Positions 27,060-35,653 of a DNA stretch of 64,000 bases are shown piece by piece. Positions within the stretch are counted from its first letter, which is position 1, and each line of letters opens with the position of its first letter. Source of the stretch: Telmatobacter sp. DSM 110680. GTDB taxonomy: Bacteria > Acidobacteriota > Terriglobia > Terriglobales > Acidobacteriaceae. A model generated the notes under the pieces. It did no database searches and had not been told where the DNA came from. It saw only the letters and a list, made by a program, of their open reading frames with translations. Both the position numbers and the translations under genes were made by a program. Location: contig NZ_CP121196.1 in assembly GCF_039994875.1 (NCBI RefSeq), positions 2,480,001 to 2,544,000 of the forward strand. The letters run 5' to 3'.

Positions 27060-29444
27060 ATGATGAAGTCCAGTTTTTGCGCGGTCCCACATGCAGTCTT
27101 TCTCATGCTGTTTGCCGGGTTTGCTGTGGCTGCTTCTTCCGCCCAGGACCATTCCACGCCCAATTCTCAGTTGGCCTCCAAGGACATCGATACCAAGGTC
27201 GAAGCTCTGCTGAAACAGATGACGCTCGACGAAAAAATTGGGCAGACTGTGCAATATTCAGCGGGATTTGCAACCGGCCCTTCCGCCTCAAACCTGACCT
27301 ATGACGAATTGGTCGCCAAAGGCCAGGTGGGTTCCATGCTCAACGTGGTCGGCGCCGAGCGCACCAACCGCTATCAACACATCGCCGTGGAGAAGTCGCG
27401 CCTTCATATTCCCATTCTCTTCGGGCTCGACGTCATCCACGGCCACCACACCACGTTTCCCGTGCCGTTGGCCATCGCGGCAAGCTGGGATCCCCAGGCT
27501 GCGGAAACCGTAGCGCGCGTAGCCGCTGAAGAAGCTCGCGCCGACGGCATTGCCTGGGTCTTCTCGCCCATGGTCGATATTGCGCGCGATCCACGCTGGG
27601 GCCGCATCATCGAGTCCAACGGTGAAGATCCTTATCTCAGCTCAGCTTTGGCGCGCGCCTGGGTCAATGGTTATCAGCAGGGCGATCTATCGAAACCGGA
27701 TTCCGTGGCCGCATGCGTTAAGCATTTCGCTGCATATGGCGCGGCCATTGCCGGCCGGGACTACAACGCCGTCGACATGAGCGTATTGACTCTGCGGCAG
27801 GTTTATCTCAAGCCCTATCACGCCGCCGTTGATGCAGGCGTGGCTACCGTGATGACGTCGTTCAATTCCATCAACGGAGTCCCAGCGACAGCAGATCCGT
27901 TTACCCTTACCCAGATTCTTCGTAAGGAATGGCGTTTCGATGGCTTTGTCGTGTCCGACTGGGGCGCGGTTGGAGAGCTTAAAAACCATTCCATCGGCGA
28001 TGGTCCTACAGTAGCTCGCAAGGCTCTGCTTGCGGGCACCGATATGGACATGGAAGGAGATCTGTATGGCACTGTAATCGCCGCGCAGGTACGCTCCGGC
28101 AAAATTTCTGAGAAAGTCATCGACGAAGCTGTGCGCCGCATTCTGCGCGTGAAATTTGCCCTTGGGCTCTTTGATCACCCTTTCACAAATGTAGGCTCCG
28201 CGTATTCGCCCACAACGGATCGTCGCGAAACTGCGCGAAAAGTCGCAGACGAGACTATGGTCTTGCTGAAGAATGATCCGGTCGAGGGAGCAGGTGCTCT
28301 GTTGCCGCTTAGCGCAAAAGCAAAGACGGTGGCACTCATCGGTCCCATGGCAGATGATGCGCTTGACCTGCTCGGTGCATGGACGGTCGCAGGCAATCCC
28401 AAAGATGTAATCACACTGAAGTCGGCACTCGCCGACCGCCTCGGAGACAAGCTGATCTTCGCGCCGGGTTGCGGTTTGCTGTCAGGCGAAGACGAAAAGA
28501 CTCTCAAGAGCGTCAGCTTCACCGGAACGGCAACATCTGCGGATCAGTCCATCACGGACGACGACAAGACGATTGCCGAGGCAGTAGAAACGGCACGTAA
28601 GTCCGATGTGGCCATCCTCGCGCTTGGCGAATCAACTAACTGGATGGAGGGCGAGGCATCCAGTCGTGCGCATCTCGGCTTCACCGGCAATCAGGAGAAA
28701 CTTCTTGAGGCTGTCGTTGCCACGGGCAAGCCGGTGATCCTTGTTGTGCTGGCGGGCAGGCCGCTCGAATTGAAATGGGCCGCCGAACACGTCCCCGCAA
28801 TTCTCGAAGCGTGGAGCCCCGGTATCGAAGCCGGTCCGGCTGTTGCGGATGTGCTCTTCGGTGACGTAAATCCGTCCGGCAAGCTCCCCTCCAGCTTTCC
28901 TCGCGCCGTGGGACAGGAACCGCTCTACTACGCCCAGATGCCAACTGGCCGTCCAGCCCATGGCGACTTGGCAATCTTGCCACGCAACGCGGCTGAGAAA
29001 TTCGTCTCCCGTTACATGGATGAACCCAACTCCGCGCTCTTTCCATTCGGCTGGGGACTGAGTTACACGCGCTTCAGTTATTCCAAGCCTGCAATCGATC
29101 GTGCGGCAGTACCCGTGCGTGAAGTCGCCGACATTCATCAGCCTATTGCTACAGTCAGCGTGGACGTGAGCAACACGGGAAGCGTGAAGGGCACTGAGGT
29201 CGTGCAACTGTACGTTCGCAATACCGAGGCCAGTGTGGAACAGCCGGTGCGCGAGTTGAAAGGATTCGCACGCGTAACTCTCAATCCCGGCGAGACAAAG
29301 CACGTGACCTTTCCACTGGGATTCGACGAATTGAATTTCTACGGCGTGGATGCAAAGAAGACGATTGAACCGACTACCTACGACATCTGGGTCGGTGGCA
29401 ACTCGCTGGCGACATCCGAGACGATGCTGAAAATCACCGATTGA
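27060..29444 (+). CDS. bglX: Glycoside hydrolase family 3 beta-glucosidase (BglX-like)
   Basis: A 794-residue secreted or periplasmic GH3 enzyme that cleaves beta-glucosides or related oligosaccharides from their non-reducing ends. A signal peptide (MMKSSFC to ASSAQ, ~28 residues) is followed by the TIM-barrel domain with DVIHGHHTTFPVPLA, PMVDIARDPRWGRI, CVKHFAAYG and the catalytic nucleophile Asp300 in VVSDWGAV. An alpha/beta sandwich domain (~400-620) and a C-terminal fibronectin III-like domain (VSVDVSNTGSVKGTEVVQLYV) complete the standard BglX order. It ends six bases before the convergent esterase gene. Confidence 0.94.
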   Translation: MMKSSFCAVPHAVFLMLFAGFAVAASSAQDHSTPNSQLASKDIDTKVEALLKQMTLDEKIGQTVQYSAGFATGPSASNLTYDELVAKGQVGSMLNVVGAERTNRYQHIAVEKSRLHIPILFGLDVIHGHHTTFPVPLAIAASWDPQAAETVARVAAEEARADGIAWVFSPMVDIARDPRWGRIIESNGEDPYLSSALARAWVNGYQQGDLSKPDSVAACVKHFAAYGAAIAGRDYNAVDMSVLTLRQVYLKPYHAAVDAGVATVMTSFNSINGVPATADPFTLTQILRKEWRFDGFVVSDWGAVGELKNHSIGDGPTVARKALLAGTDMDMEGDLYGTVIAAQVRSGKISEKVIDEAVRRILRVKFALGLFDHPFTNVGSAYSPTTDRRETARKVADETMVLLKNDPVEGAGALLPLSAKAKTVALIGPMADDALDLLGAWTVAGNPKDVITLKSALADRLGDKLIFAPGCGLLSGEDEKTLKSVSFTGTATSADQSITDDDKTIAEAVETARKSDVAILALGESTNWMEGEASSRAHLGFTGNQEKLLEAVVATGKPVILVVLAGRPLELKWAAEHVPAILEAWSPGIEAGPAVADVLFGDVNPSGKLPSSFPRAVGQEPLYYAQMPTGRPAHGDLAILPRNAAEKFVSRYMDEPNSALFPFGWGLSYTRFSYSKPAIDRAAVPVREVADIHQPIATVSVDVSNTGSVKGTEVVQLYVRNTEASVEQPVRELKGFARVTLNPGETKHVTFPLGFDELNFYGVDAKKTIEPTTYDIWVGGNSLATSETMLKITD

Positions 29445-29450
29445 AACGAA

Positions 29451-30347
29451 TCAGGAATGCGGTTTCGAGTCGCAAATATTCGAGTGCTTGATGAGGCTTT
29501 CAAAGGCCCCCGGAATTTGGGAATCCCACTCACCCCAATCGTGACCGCCCGGCTTGATGTGAAATTCAAAGCTGAAATGTGAATCTCTCAGTTGCTGGGC
29601 AAATCGCTGGTTCGGATCACGCAGCGGCTCATTCTCTCCGACGGTCAGGTAAATGTATGGGGTTTTCGAAGGTTCTGCCTTTTTGACAAGTCCGAGCGGG
29701 TCGCGGGCAGTCCTTGCATCGCTCCCCCAAGGCCCGAAGATAGTGCGAATCCTCCACCACTCTCCTGTTCTCTTCATGTTGTAACGTCGATGAAGAATGT
29801 CGATCGACGGACTAAACGCAGCGACAAATCCAAACAGCTCGGGCCGCGTGAACGCGATCTTGATAGCCGCAAAACCACCCATGGAAATGCCAATGATTGC
29901 TCTCTTATCCCTGGTATTCGCCGCTGGGAATCGAGATTCGACGTCAGAAATGAGATCGGTGAAGGCGTAGTCCTCGTACCGGTCTTCCGTCTTCCCGGCC
30001 GCATTCATGTAATACGAAAACGCACCTTCCGGCATCACCAGGATCAGGCCCTGCGCCGCGTATCTAGATACTTGGGAATTGTTTGACCAGTCTCGAAATC
30101 CTCCGTTCCCACCATGAAGCAAATAGACAACGGGAAGCTTTTCTCCTTGCTCGATATGCACGGGCAAAAATACGCGGTAGGGCATGTCGCGATTCAGCGC
30201 AGGCGAATGAAATGTGATGTCTTGCATCGAGACGTTCGGAGCAACGAAAGGCTGGTCTGGACGCGCGGGCGGGTTTTTGCGACAACTCGTGACGGAAACC
30301 AGTAGAAGCAGCGAAAGCGCCGGCGCAATGGTTCGCAGCATTTTCAT
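29451..30347 (-). CDS. Lipoprotein esterase (EstD/FrmB-like alpha/beta hydrolase)
   Basis: A 298-residue predicted lipoprotein; the lipobox SVTSC puts the lipidated Cys at residue 22. The rest is an alpha/beta hydrolase of the putative-esterase (EstA/D, FrmB-like) family: PVVYLLHGGNGGFRDW, the nucleophile in GISMGGFAA, an acid after VGENEPL and the His in KPGGHDWGEW. Relatives act on acyl or feruloyl esters; with a GH3 glycosidase beside it, de-esterification of plant oligosaccharides is plausible, but the genes converge and are not one operon. Confidence 0.88.
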   Translation of the reverse strand: MKMLRTIAPALSLLLLVSVTSCRKNPPARPDQPFVAPNVSMQDITFHSPALNRDMPYRVFLPVHIEQGEKLPVVYLLHGGNGGFRDWSNNSQVSRYAAQGLILVMPEGAFSYYMNAAGKTEDRYEDYAFTDLISDVESRFPAANTRDKRAIIGISMGGFAAIKIAFTRPELFGFVAAFSPSIDILHRRYNMKRTGEWWRIRTIFGPWGSDARTARDPLGLVKKAEPSKTPYIYLTVGENEPLRDPNQRFAQQLRDSHFSFEFHIKPGGHDWGEWDSQIPGAFESLIKHSNICDSKPHS

Positions 30348-30520
30348 AGGAGTGACAATTCTAGGGCTGAACGCCGTCCCACAACGCCGCTTTTACAAGA
30401 CGCTGAATCAGCGGGAATACGGGGACCATCCAGTGCATCCGCGTTTAGTACGCCCAAATGGAACCCAGTGATATTGTCCAGCGTAATGAACCGGGTACAC
30501 TGTCTTCGATAGGAGGCCTG

Positions 30521-31288
30521 ATGCAGACCCGGATTCAAGGCACCACCATGCCCGTACTCGATGTGCAACTTGACCCTAACGAGAGCGTCTTCTCTGAGAG
30601 CGGCGAACTCTCCTGGATGACCGGTTCCATCCAGATGACGACCCATACGCAGATGGGCGGAGGGGGCGGATTATTCGGCGTCCTGAAGCGCGTTGCTGGC
30701 GGCGGAAGCCTCTTCATGACCGAGTACCGTGCCAATCAGTACCCGGGCGAAGTCTCCTTTGCCACCAAGGTCCCCGGACACATCGTGCCAGTTCAGTTAG
30801 GCCAGGGTCAGGAATACCTGGTGCATCGTCACGGCTTTCTTTGCGCCACGCCGCAAGTCACCATTAGTGTCGGATTCCAACAATCACTAGGCGCAGGAAT
30901 TTTCGGCGGCAGCGGATTCATGCTGCAGAGAATCGGCGGCCTTGGCACGGCGTGGCTTGAACTTTCCGGCGAACTTGTAATGAAAAACCTCGCTCCCGGC
31001 GAAGTCCTGCTGGTGCACCCCGGCCACGTTGGAGCGTTTCAGGCATCGGTCGGCTTCCAGATAACGATGGTTCCCGGCATCAAGAACATGATCTTCGGAG
31101 GGGATGGCATCTTCCTCGCAGTCCTCACCGGGCCAGGGACGATTTGGCTCCAGACGCTGCCCATATCCCGTTTGGCGCATCAGATTAGCGAGTACCTTCC
31201 GTCGATGGACCGCCGCCAGGTAGGCAATACAGCGGGGGGTGCCATCCTCGGAGGCGTAATCGGCTCCATCCTGGGCAATGACCAGTGA
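30521..31288 (+). CDS. AIM24-family (TIGR00266) protein
   Basis: A 255-residue member of the AIM24/TIGR00266 family, beta-sheet proteins of unknown biochemical role. Features are LDVQLDPNESVFSESGELSWMTG, GLFGVLKRVAGGGSLFMTEY, PGHIVPVQLGQGQEYLVHRHGFLCA, and a glycine-rich C-terminus (NTAGGAILGGVIGSILG). ATG 30521 is chosen because AGGAGG lies directly upstream (30511-30516). The AI-2E transporter gene follows after about 28 bases, likely one transcript. The 173-base gap to the esterase gene holds both divergent promoters. Confidence 0.9.
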   Translation: MQTRIQGTTMPVLDVQLDPNESVFSESGELSWMTGSIQMTTHTQMGGGGGLFGVLKRVAGGGSLFMTEYRANQYPGEVSFATKVPGHIVPVQLGQGQEYLVHRHGFLCATPQVTISVGFQQSLGAGIFGGSGFMLQRIGGLGTAWLELSGELVMKNLAPGEVLLVHPGHVGAFQASVGFQITMVPGIKNMIFGGDGIFLAVLTGPGTIWLQTLPISRLAHQISEYLPSMDRRQVGNTAGGAILGGVIGSILGNDQ

Positions 31289-31315
31289 TACAGAAACGAT
31301 AAGAATCGGGGAAGA

Positions 31316-32398
31316 GTGACAGAACGGGAAACGAGCAGGCAAAGTATTCGCGGGCGCGATCTGCGCGTCGATATCGTATTCGCCTTCACACTTGCTGTGG
31401 CCTGCTACCTCGCGTGGCAACTGCGTGCAGTTTTGCTCCTGCTCTATGTAAGCGCCTTGGCTGCCGTAGTTCTCACTCCAGTCGTCCGCGCTACATCCCG
31501 CTTTCGCATAGGTCGCGTTAGGCCGTTCAAAGGGCGCGCCATCCTTATTCTTCTTCTTGCCGTTGCTGGCGGACTCACAGCTTTCGGGTTTCTCGCCTTT
31601 CCGCCCGTAATTCGCGACTTGCACAAATTCGCAGACGACATGCCGTCGCGCCTGCCGGCGATGCTCGAAAAAGTGAAGCGCATTCCTTTTGCCGATCAGA
31701 TCAACACCGACGAAGTTGGCACGAAAATACAGGACTTTATCAGCAACGCCGCAACCTACCTGCTGTTGTCAATCAAAAATTGGGCGGGCGCGGTATTCGG
31801 CATTGCCATGGGCCTGATCCTTACCGTCTATTTCATTCTCGAAGGCGATGTCGCCTATCGATGGGGCCTCTCGTTCTTCCCGCCGGATAAGAGGCCTCGT
31901 CTCGATGCCGCCCTCCAGCGCGCTGAAGTACGCATGGGGCAATGGTTACTGGGGCAGGGAAGTCTGATGCTGATCCTTGGATTGGCCAGCACCATCGTTT
32001 ATGTCTCGCTTAATGTCCGCTATGCCTACGCCCTGGGAGTATTGACCGGGCTGCTGAATATCATTCCTGTCATGGGAGCGGCCGTCAGCATCGCCCTTGC
32101 GTTGTTGGTAGCCTCCATTGATTCGTGGGGGCGAGCACTAGGTATAGCGATCTTTTACCTCGTATGGATCCAGGTGGAGAACTCGTTCCTGGTGCCGCGC
32201 ATCATGGGCACGCGCGTCGGTCTCCCCGGTCTGTCTATCCTCGTGGCTTTGCTCATTGGCTCGGAACTTGGAGGAGTTCTAGGCGCAATCGTCTCGGTCC
32301 CCACTGCCGTGCTGGTGTCAGTACTGCTCGATGAGTACCTTGTCCAGAAAGAACCAGACGATATCAAATTAGAAGTGGGCAAAGACAGCCCCCAATAA
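31316..32398 (+). CDS. AI-2E family transporter / PerM-type permease
   Basis: A 360-residue integral membrane protein of the AI-2E (UPF0118, PerM/YdiK) family. It has an N-terminal pair of hydrophobic helices (AFTLAVACYLAWQLRAVLLLLYVSALAAVV), a polar central domain (DLHKFADDMPSRLPAMLEKV) and a C-terminal bundle with the signatures GLLNIIPVMGAAVS, WIQVENSFLVPRIMG and PGLSILVALLIGSELGGVLGAIVSVP. Family roles include export of autoinducer-2 or ion exchange; which applies here is unknown. The start is GTG with GGGGAAG upstream. Confidence 0.9.
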   Translation: MTERETSRQSIRGRDLRVDIVFAFTLAVACYLAWQLRAVLLLLYVSALAAVVLTPVVRATSRFRIGRVRPFKGRAILILLLAVAGGLTAFGFLAFPPVIRDLHKFADDMPSRLPAMLEKVKRIPFADQINTDEVGTKIQDFISNAATYLLLSIKNWAGAVFGIAMGLILTVYFILEGDVAYRWGLSFFPPDKRPRLDAALQRAEVRMGQWLLGQGSLMLILGLASTIVYVSLNVRYAYALGVLTGLLNIIPVMGAAVSIALALLVASIDSWGRALGIAIFYLVWIQVENSFLVPRIMGTRVGLPGLSILVALLIGSELGGVLGAIVSVPTAVLVSVLLDEYLVQKEPDDIKLEVGKDSPQ

Positions 32399-32501
32399 TT
32401 CGCTTCCAAAAGAAATTCACCGAACCAACACTACTGTGTGCTCAAGCGGTACACCCTGGGTGCTAAATCCGCTTCTGTGGTGTAGAACTCTGAGTAGCCC
32501 C

Positions 32502-33515
32502 GTGCGCGATTTCGAGCAAACTCGTACCGAATTTCAGGAGATACTCGCCAAGCCCATTCGCGAACTCGGGCTAAGACTCGAGGGCTCTCCGCTCGAGCGA
32601 TTTGTTCAGCAGCTCTATCGCGAACTCGAAGTTAAAGGCATCCATAAATTCCGTCCGCAGTGTTATCTGACCGATGAATGGGGATGTCCCTCCGGCGAGC
32701 CTGTGATCGGAATTCCGTTCTATCTCGCGAACCCCGATCTGGCAAAGCTTGAACGCGATATGAATGACCTCGAAGATGCACGCGAGATCATGATGTACAT
32801 GCGTCATGAGGCTGGACACGCCTTCAATTACGCCTACCAACTGCACAAAACCGCCGAGTGGCGCAATCTCTTCGGCCCGTTTCGCCGCGCCTATCGGGAT
32901 AACTATCGCCCCATTCCCTTTTCGCGGAAATACGTCCGCCACATGGCCGGGTGGTACGCGCAAAAGCATCCCGATGAAGATTTCGCTGAAACGTTTGCTG
33001 TGTGGCTCACGCCTCGCTCTCAATGGCGAAAGCGCTACAACGGTTGGGATGCGCTATCCAAGTTGCAATACGTCGATCGCATCGCGCACAAGATTGGAGA
33101 TGTCGAGCCCATCCGCCGTCGCGGTCGCACCGACATCACCGTCGATGAAATGGAATCAACGGTTGGCGAGTTTTATCATCTCAGTCTGCCTGAGGAGATT
33201 CCGGTCGAGGAACTGGCGCTCGACGCCGACCTCGCTGACATATTCAACATCTCCCCCAAGCGGCGCACCAGCGTGCGTCCAGCCCATGAGATGCTGAGTC
33301 AACACCGCAAACCCATCATCGACAAGGTCGCTTATTGGAGCGGCGTGCAGCGCCCCATCGTTAAGCGCCTCGTAGAAGCTATCTGCAAACGCGTAGAACA
33401 GCTCGGTCTGCGCGTGGATGTTCGACGTGAGTCCGAATACCTCACGGAGTTCACCGTATACACAACCGCACTCTCCATGAATTACCTGGTACGTGGAAAG
33501 TTCGTTCACCCCTGA
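32502..33515 (+). CDS. Putative zinc-binding metallopeptidase (HEAGH type)
   Basis: A 337-residue cytoplasmic protein. The zincin motif HEAGH lies in MMYMRHEAGHAFNYAY, and a downstream PDEDFAETFAVWL supplies the acidic third ligand, as in the family annotated as putative zinc-binding metallo-peptidase. The N-terminus (FVQQLYRELEVKGIHKFRPQCYLTDEWGCPSG) is also typical. No signal peptide is seen. The start is uncertain: GTG 32502 gives a good N-terminus (VRDFEQTRTEF), but GTG codons at 32436 and 32460 are also in frame. The ATP-grasp gene follows after 39 bases, so they are probably one operon. The substrate is unknown. Confidence 0.82.
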   Translation: MRDFEQTRTEFQEILAKPIRELGLRLEGSPLERFVQQLYRELEVKGIHKFRPQCYLTDEWGCPSGEPVIGIPFYLANPDLAKLERDMNDLEDAREIMMYMRHEAGHAFNYAYQLHKTAEWRNLFGPFRRAYRDNYRPIPFSRKYVRHMAGWYAQKHPDEDFAETFAVWLTPRSQWRKRYNGWDALSKLQYVDRIAHKIGDVEPIRRRGRTDITVDEMESTVGEFYHLSLPEEIPVEELALDADLADIFNISPKRRTSVRPAHEMLSQHRKPIIDKVAYWSGVQRPIVKRLVEAICKRVEQLGLRVDVRRESEYLTEFTVYTTALSMNYLVRGKFVHP

Positions 33516-33554
33516 GGAGTGCCGGCAACTGTCGTCGCACCGATTGGAGGCAGC

Positions 33555-34601
33555 ATGGCGAAATTGAAAGTGACCGTACTGTACGACTTGTGGGAAGAAG
33601 AGCCCGCCGAAGTGCAGGAAGAAGTTCCCACGCCACGAAAGCGCAAAGGGAAGAAACCAGCGCGCAAAAAGAAGCCCGTAAAACACGACCGCGAAGAAAT
33701 CTTCGAGGCCCTTGAGAAGCTCGGCCACGAGCCGTCTTATTACGTTCTCGATGGCCGTCCGCAATCTCTCGTTGGACTAGCCAAATGTGGCGCCGATCTC
33801 ATCTTTAATCTCACTGAATCCTATGCAGGTGACGACACCAAGGAGATGCACGTTACCGCATTCCTCGATCTGCTCGACATCCCGTACACCGGCGCGGGAC
33901 CGCATGCCAACATTCTTGCGCAGGACAAATCCATCGCCAAAAAGATGTTCGCTTTTTACGGAATTCAGTCGCCTTGGTTTGCGACAGCCTATCGTGGCCA
34001 CATCGACCACTCGCATGACATCGCCTTCCCGCTCATCGTTAAGCCAACGTCTGAAGACGGCTCCATCGGCATCGATGCAGCAGCCGTCGTTAACAGCGTG
34101 AAGGAATTGATGGAGCGTGTCTCCTACATACAAGCCGAATTCGATTCCCCCGCATTAATTGAGGAATACATCGAAGGTCGCGAAATCTACGCATCCATCC
34201 TCGGCAATTATGAAAATGCGCGCGCCCTTCCGCTTGTCGAACTCGATCTTTCCAAGCTTCCCAAGGGAGTGCCCAAGATTGCAAGCCAGGATGTGAAATT
34301 CGAGAAGGACACCGAAGCTTACAAGTTGACTAAGTCAGTGATCGCCGAAGATCTCGATGAAGAGATCGCGACCAAACTCACTGAAACCGCGATCAAGGCC
34401 TACCGCGCCGTAAAGCTTCGCGACTATGGCCGCATCGATATGCGTGTATCAAACAAGGGAGAGGTGTATGTCATCGAAGCCAATCCAAACCCCTGGCTTT
34501 CCAGCGGTCAGGAGTTTGCCATGGCCGCCAGAAAATCTGGTCTCTCTTACACTCAAATGATTGAGGAAATCGTTGACCTTGCGATGGCTCGCCAATCGTA
34601 G
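33555..34601 (+). CDS. ATP-grasp enzyme, D-alanine--D-alanine ligase-like
   Basis: A 348-residue ATP-grasp ligase. KLKVTVLYDLWEE opens the fold, then comes an unusual Lys/Arg/Pro-rich insert (TPRKRKGKKPARKKKPVK). The Ddl-like core has ADLIFNLTESYAGDD, YTGAGPHANILAQDKSIAKKMF, FPLIVKPTSEDGSIGIDA, EEYIEGREIYASI, and the metal site RIDMRVSNKGEVYVIEANPNPWL. Real Ddl enzymes make the D-Ala-D-Ala dipeptide, but the insert and the metallopeptidase partner suggest a different amino acid or peptide substrate. ATG 33555 has GGAGG four bases before it. Confidence 0.85.
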   Translation: MAKLKVTVLYDLWEEEPAEVQEEVPTPRKRKGKKPARKKKPVKHDREEIFEALEKLGHEPSYYVLDGRPQSLVGLAKCGADLIFNLTESYAGDDTKEMHVTAFLDLLDIPYTGAGPHANILAQDKSIAKKMFAFYGIQSPWFATAYRGHIDHSHDIAFPLIVKPTSEDGSIGIDAAAVVNSVKELMERVSYIQAEFDSPALIEEYIEGREIYASILGNYENARALPLVELDLSKLPKGVPKIASQDVKFEKDTEAYKLTKSVIAEDLDEEIATKLTETAIKAYRAVKLRDYGRIDMRVSNKGEVYVIEANPNPWLSSGQEFAMAARKSGLSYTQMIEEIVDLAMARQS

Positions 34602-34652
34602 ACGACACTGCGAACGCCCCTTACCCGGCGCTCGATGCTTGGCACTGGACGA

Positions 34653-35585
34653 CTATTGGTTCACCGGAACGTCGGCTGCCACCGATGCGGTCAACGTCAT
34701 GCCGGGCTCAATCTTCGCTTCATTCCCAGGTGGGAGCGGTCCAGACACATGCACAAAATTCGTGTCCGAAATATGATTCAGTTCCGAGCCGATATCGGGA
34801 GCAACCAGCGTATACGTTCCACTCAGCGGAATCGTGACGCCATGCGCGCTCAGATTCGTTGTGTGGAACACGATCACACCTGACCTTCCGTTTTGGCCGG
34901 CATGCTGGACCGATGTGACGACGGCTTCGACCGACATGCCCCGAGGCGCAATAATCTTGCCGTTCACCACCAGGTTTTGATCCAACATCAGGTAGAAATG
35001 ATCGCCCGCCGCCGTGGTGTCAGATGTCAGGCGATTTCCGGTCTGCAGGCGAATCGTCGTCCCCTTCGTTACTGTCGATCCCGAAACCGAGGAGTCCATA
35101 GGAAGCGCCGATCCAGGCCCGTTCACCGTGTAGCTTGCGGCGACGATTGGACTGGGAGCCTTTCCCGGTTCTTCGGCAAATGCCTGAATACGTGTGTTCG
35201 CATTTACAACGATCGGGTCGCGATATTGAGTGGACGATTCCGTCGGCGTCCAACCATCGGTTGTGTAATAAATCACGGCATTCGGATTAGGGCTGGAAAG
35301 AATAACCGGCGTTCCCGCCGCGATCTCTCGCGGGCTGGGAAGGAAAACCGGCGACTGTGCACAATGGCAGTCCTGGAATCCCCGATAGTTGTTATTCACG
35401 ACCTGCACGCCGCCCTGCTGCGGCATTCCCGAACGCGAGTTGAGCGGTGCAACCGGCACCGCTGTAGCAGCCCCGGTTTTGGCAACGGACGGCTGACTCA
35501 ACTGGATCGATTCGCCAAAGGCCTGTCCTGATGCCGTGCGGGCTATGGCGAAGCCAAGACATACAAACAGAGGAATGGCTCTCAT
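34653..35585 (-). CDS. Secreted protein with chitobiase/hexosaminidase C-terminal-like domain
   Basis: A 310-residue exported protein with a signal peptide (MRAIPLFVCLGFAIARTASG). Residues ~105-175 (PSPREIAAGTPVILSSPNPNAVIYYTTDGWTPTESSTQY, RIQAFAEEPGKAPSPIVAASY) match the Ig-like domain at the C-terminus of chitobiases (CHB_HEX_C type), which may bind carbohydrate. A second region (~190-300; LVVNGKIIAPRGMSVEAVVTSVQHAG) resembles the fold often found after such domains in acidobacterial secreted proteins, function unknown. No catalytic domain is present. It is convergent with the ATP-grasp gene. Confidence 0.78.
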   Translation of the reverse strand: MRAIPLFVCLGFAIARTASGQAFGESIQLSQPSVAKTGAATAVPVAPLNSRSGMPQQGGVQVVNNNYRGFQDCHCAQSPVFLPSPREIAAGTPVILSSPNPNAVIYYTTDGWTPTESSTQYRDPIVVNANTRIQAFAEEPGKAPSPIVAASYTVNGPGSALPMDSSVSGSTVTKGTTIRLQTGNRLTSDTTAAGDHFYLMLDQNLVVNGKIIAPRGMSVEAVVTSVQHAGQNGRSGVIVFHTTNLSAHGVTIPLSGTYTLVAPDIGSELNHISDTNFVHVSGPLPPGNEAKIEPGMTLTASVAADVPVNQ

Positions 35586-35653
35586 TCTGATTCTCCAAGG
35601 AGGTCAGAGACAGAACAGCAGAGTTGAACTCCGATTTCAAGGCAAATCTGTTC

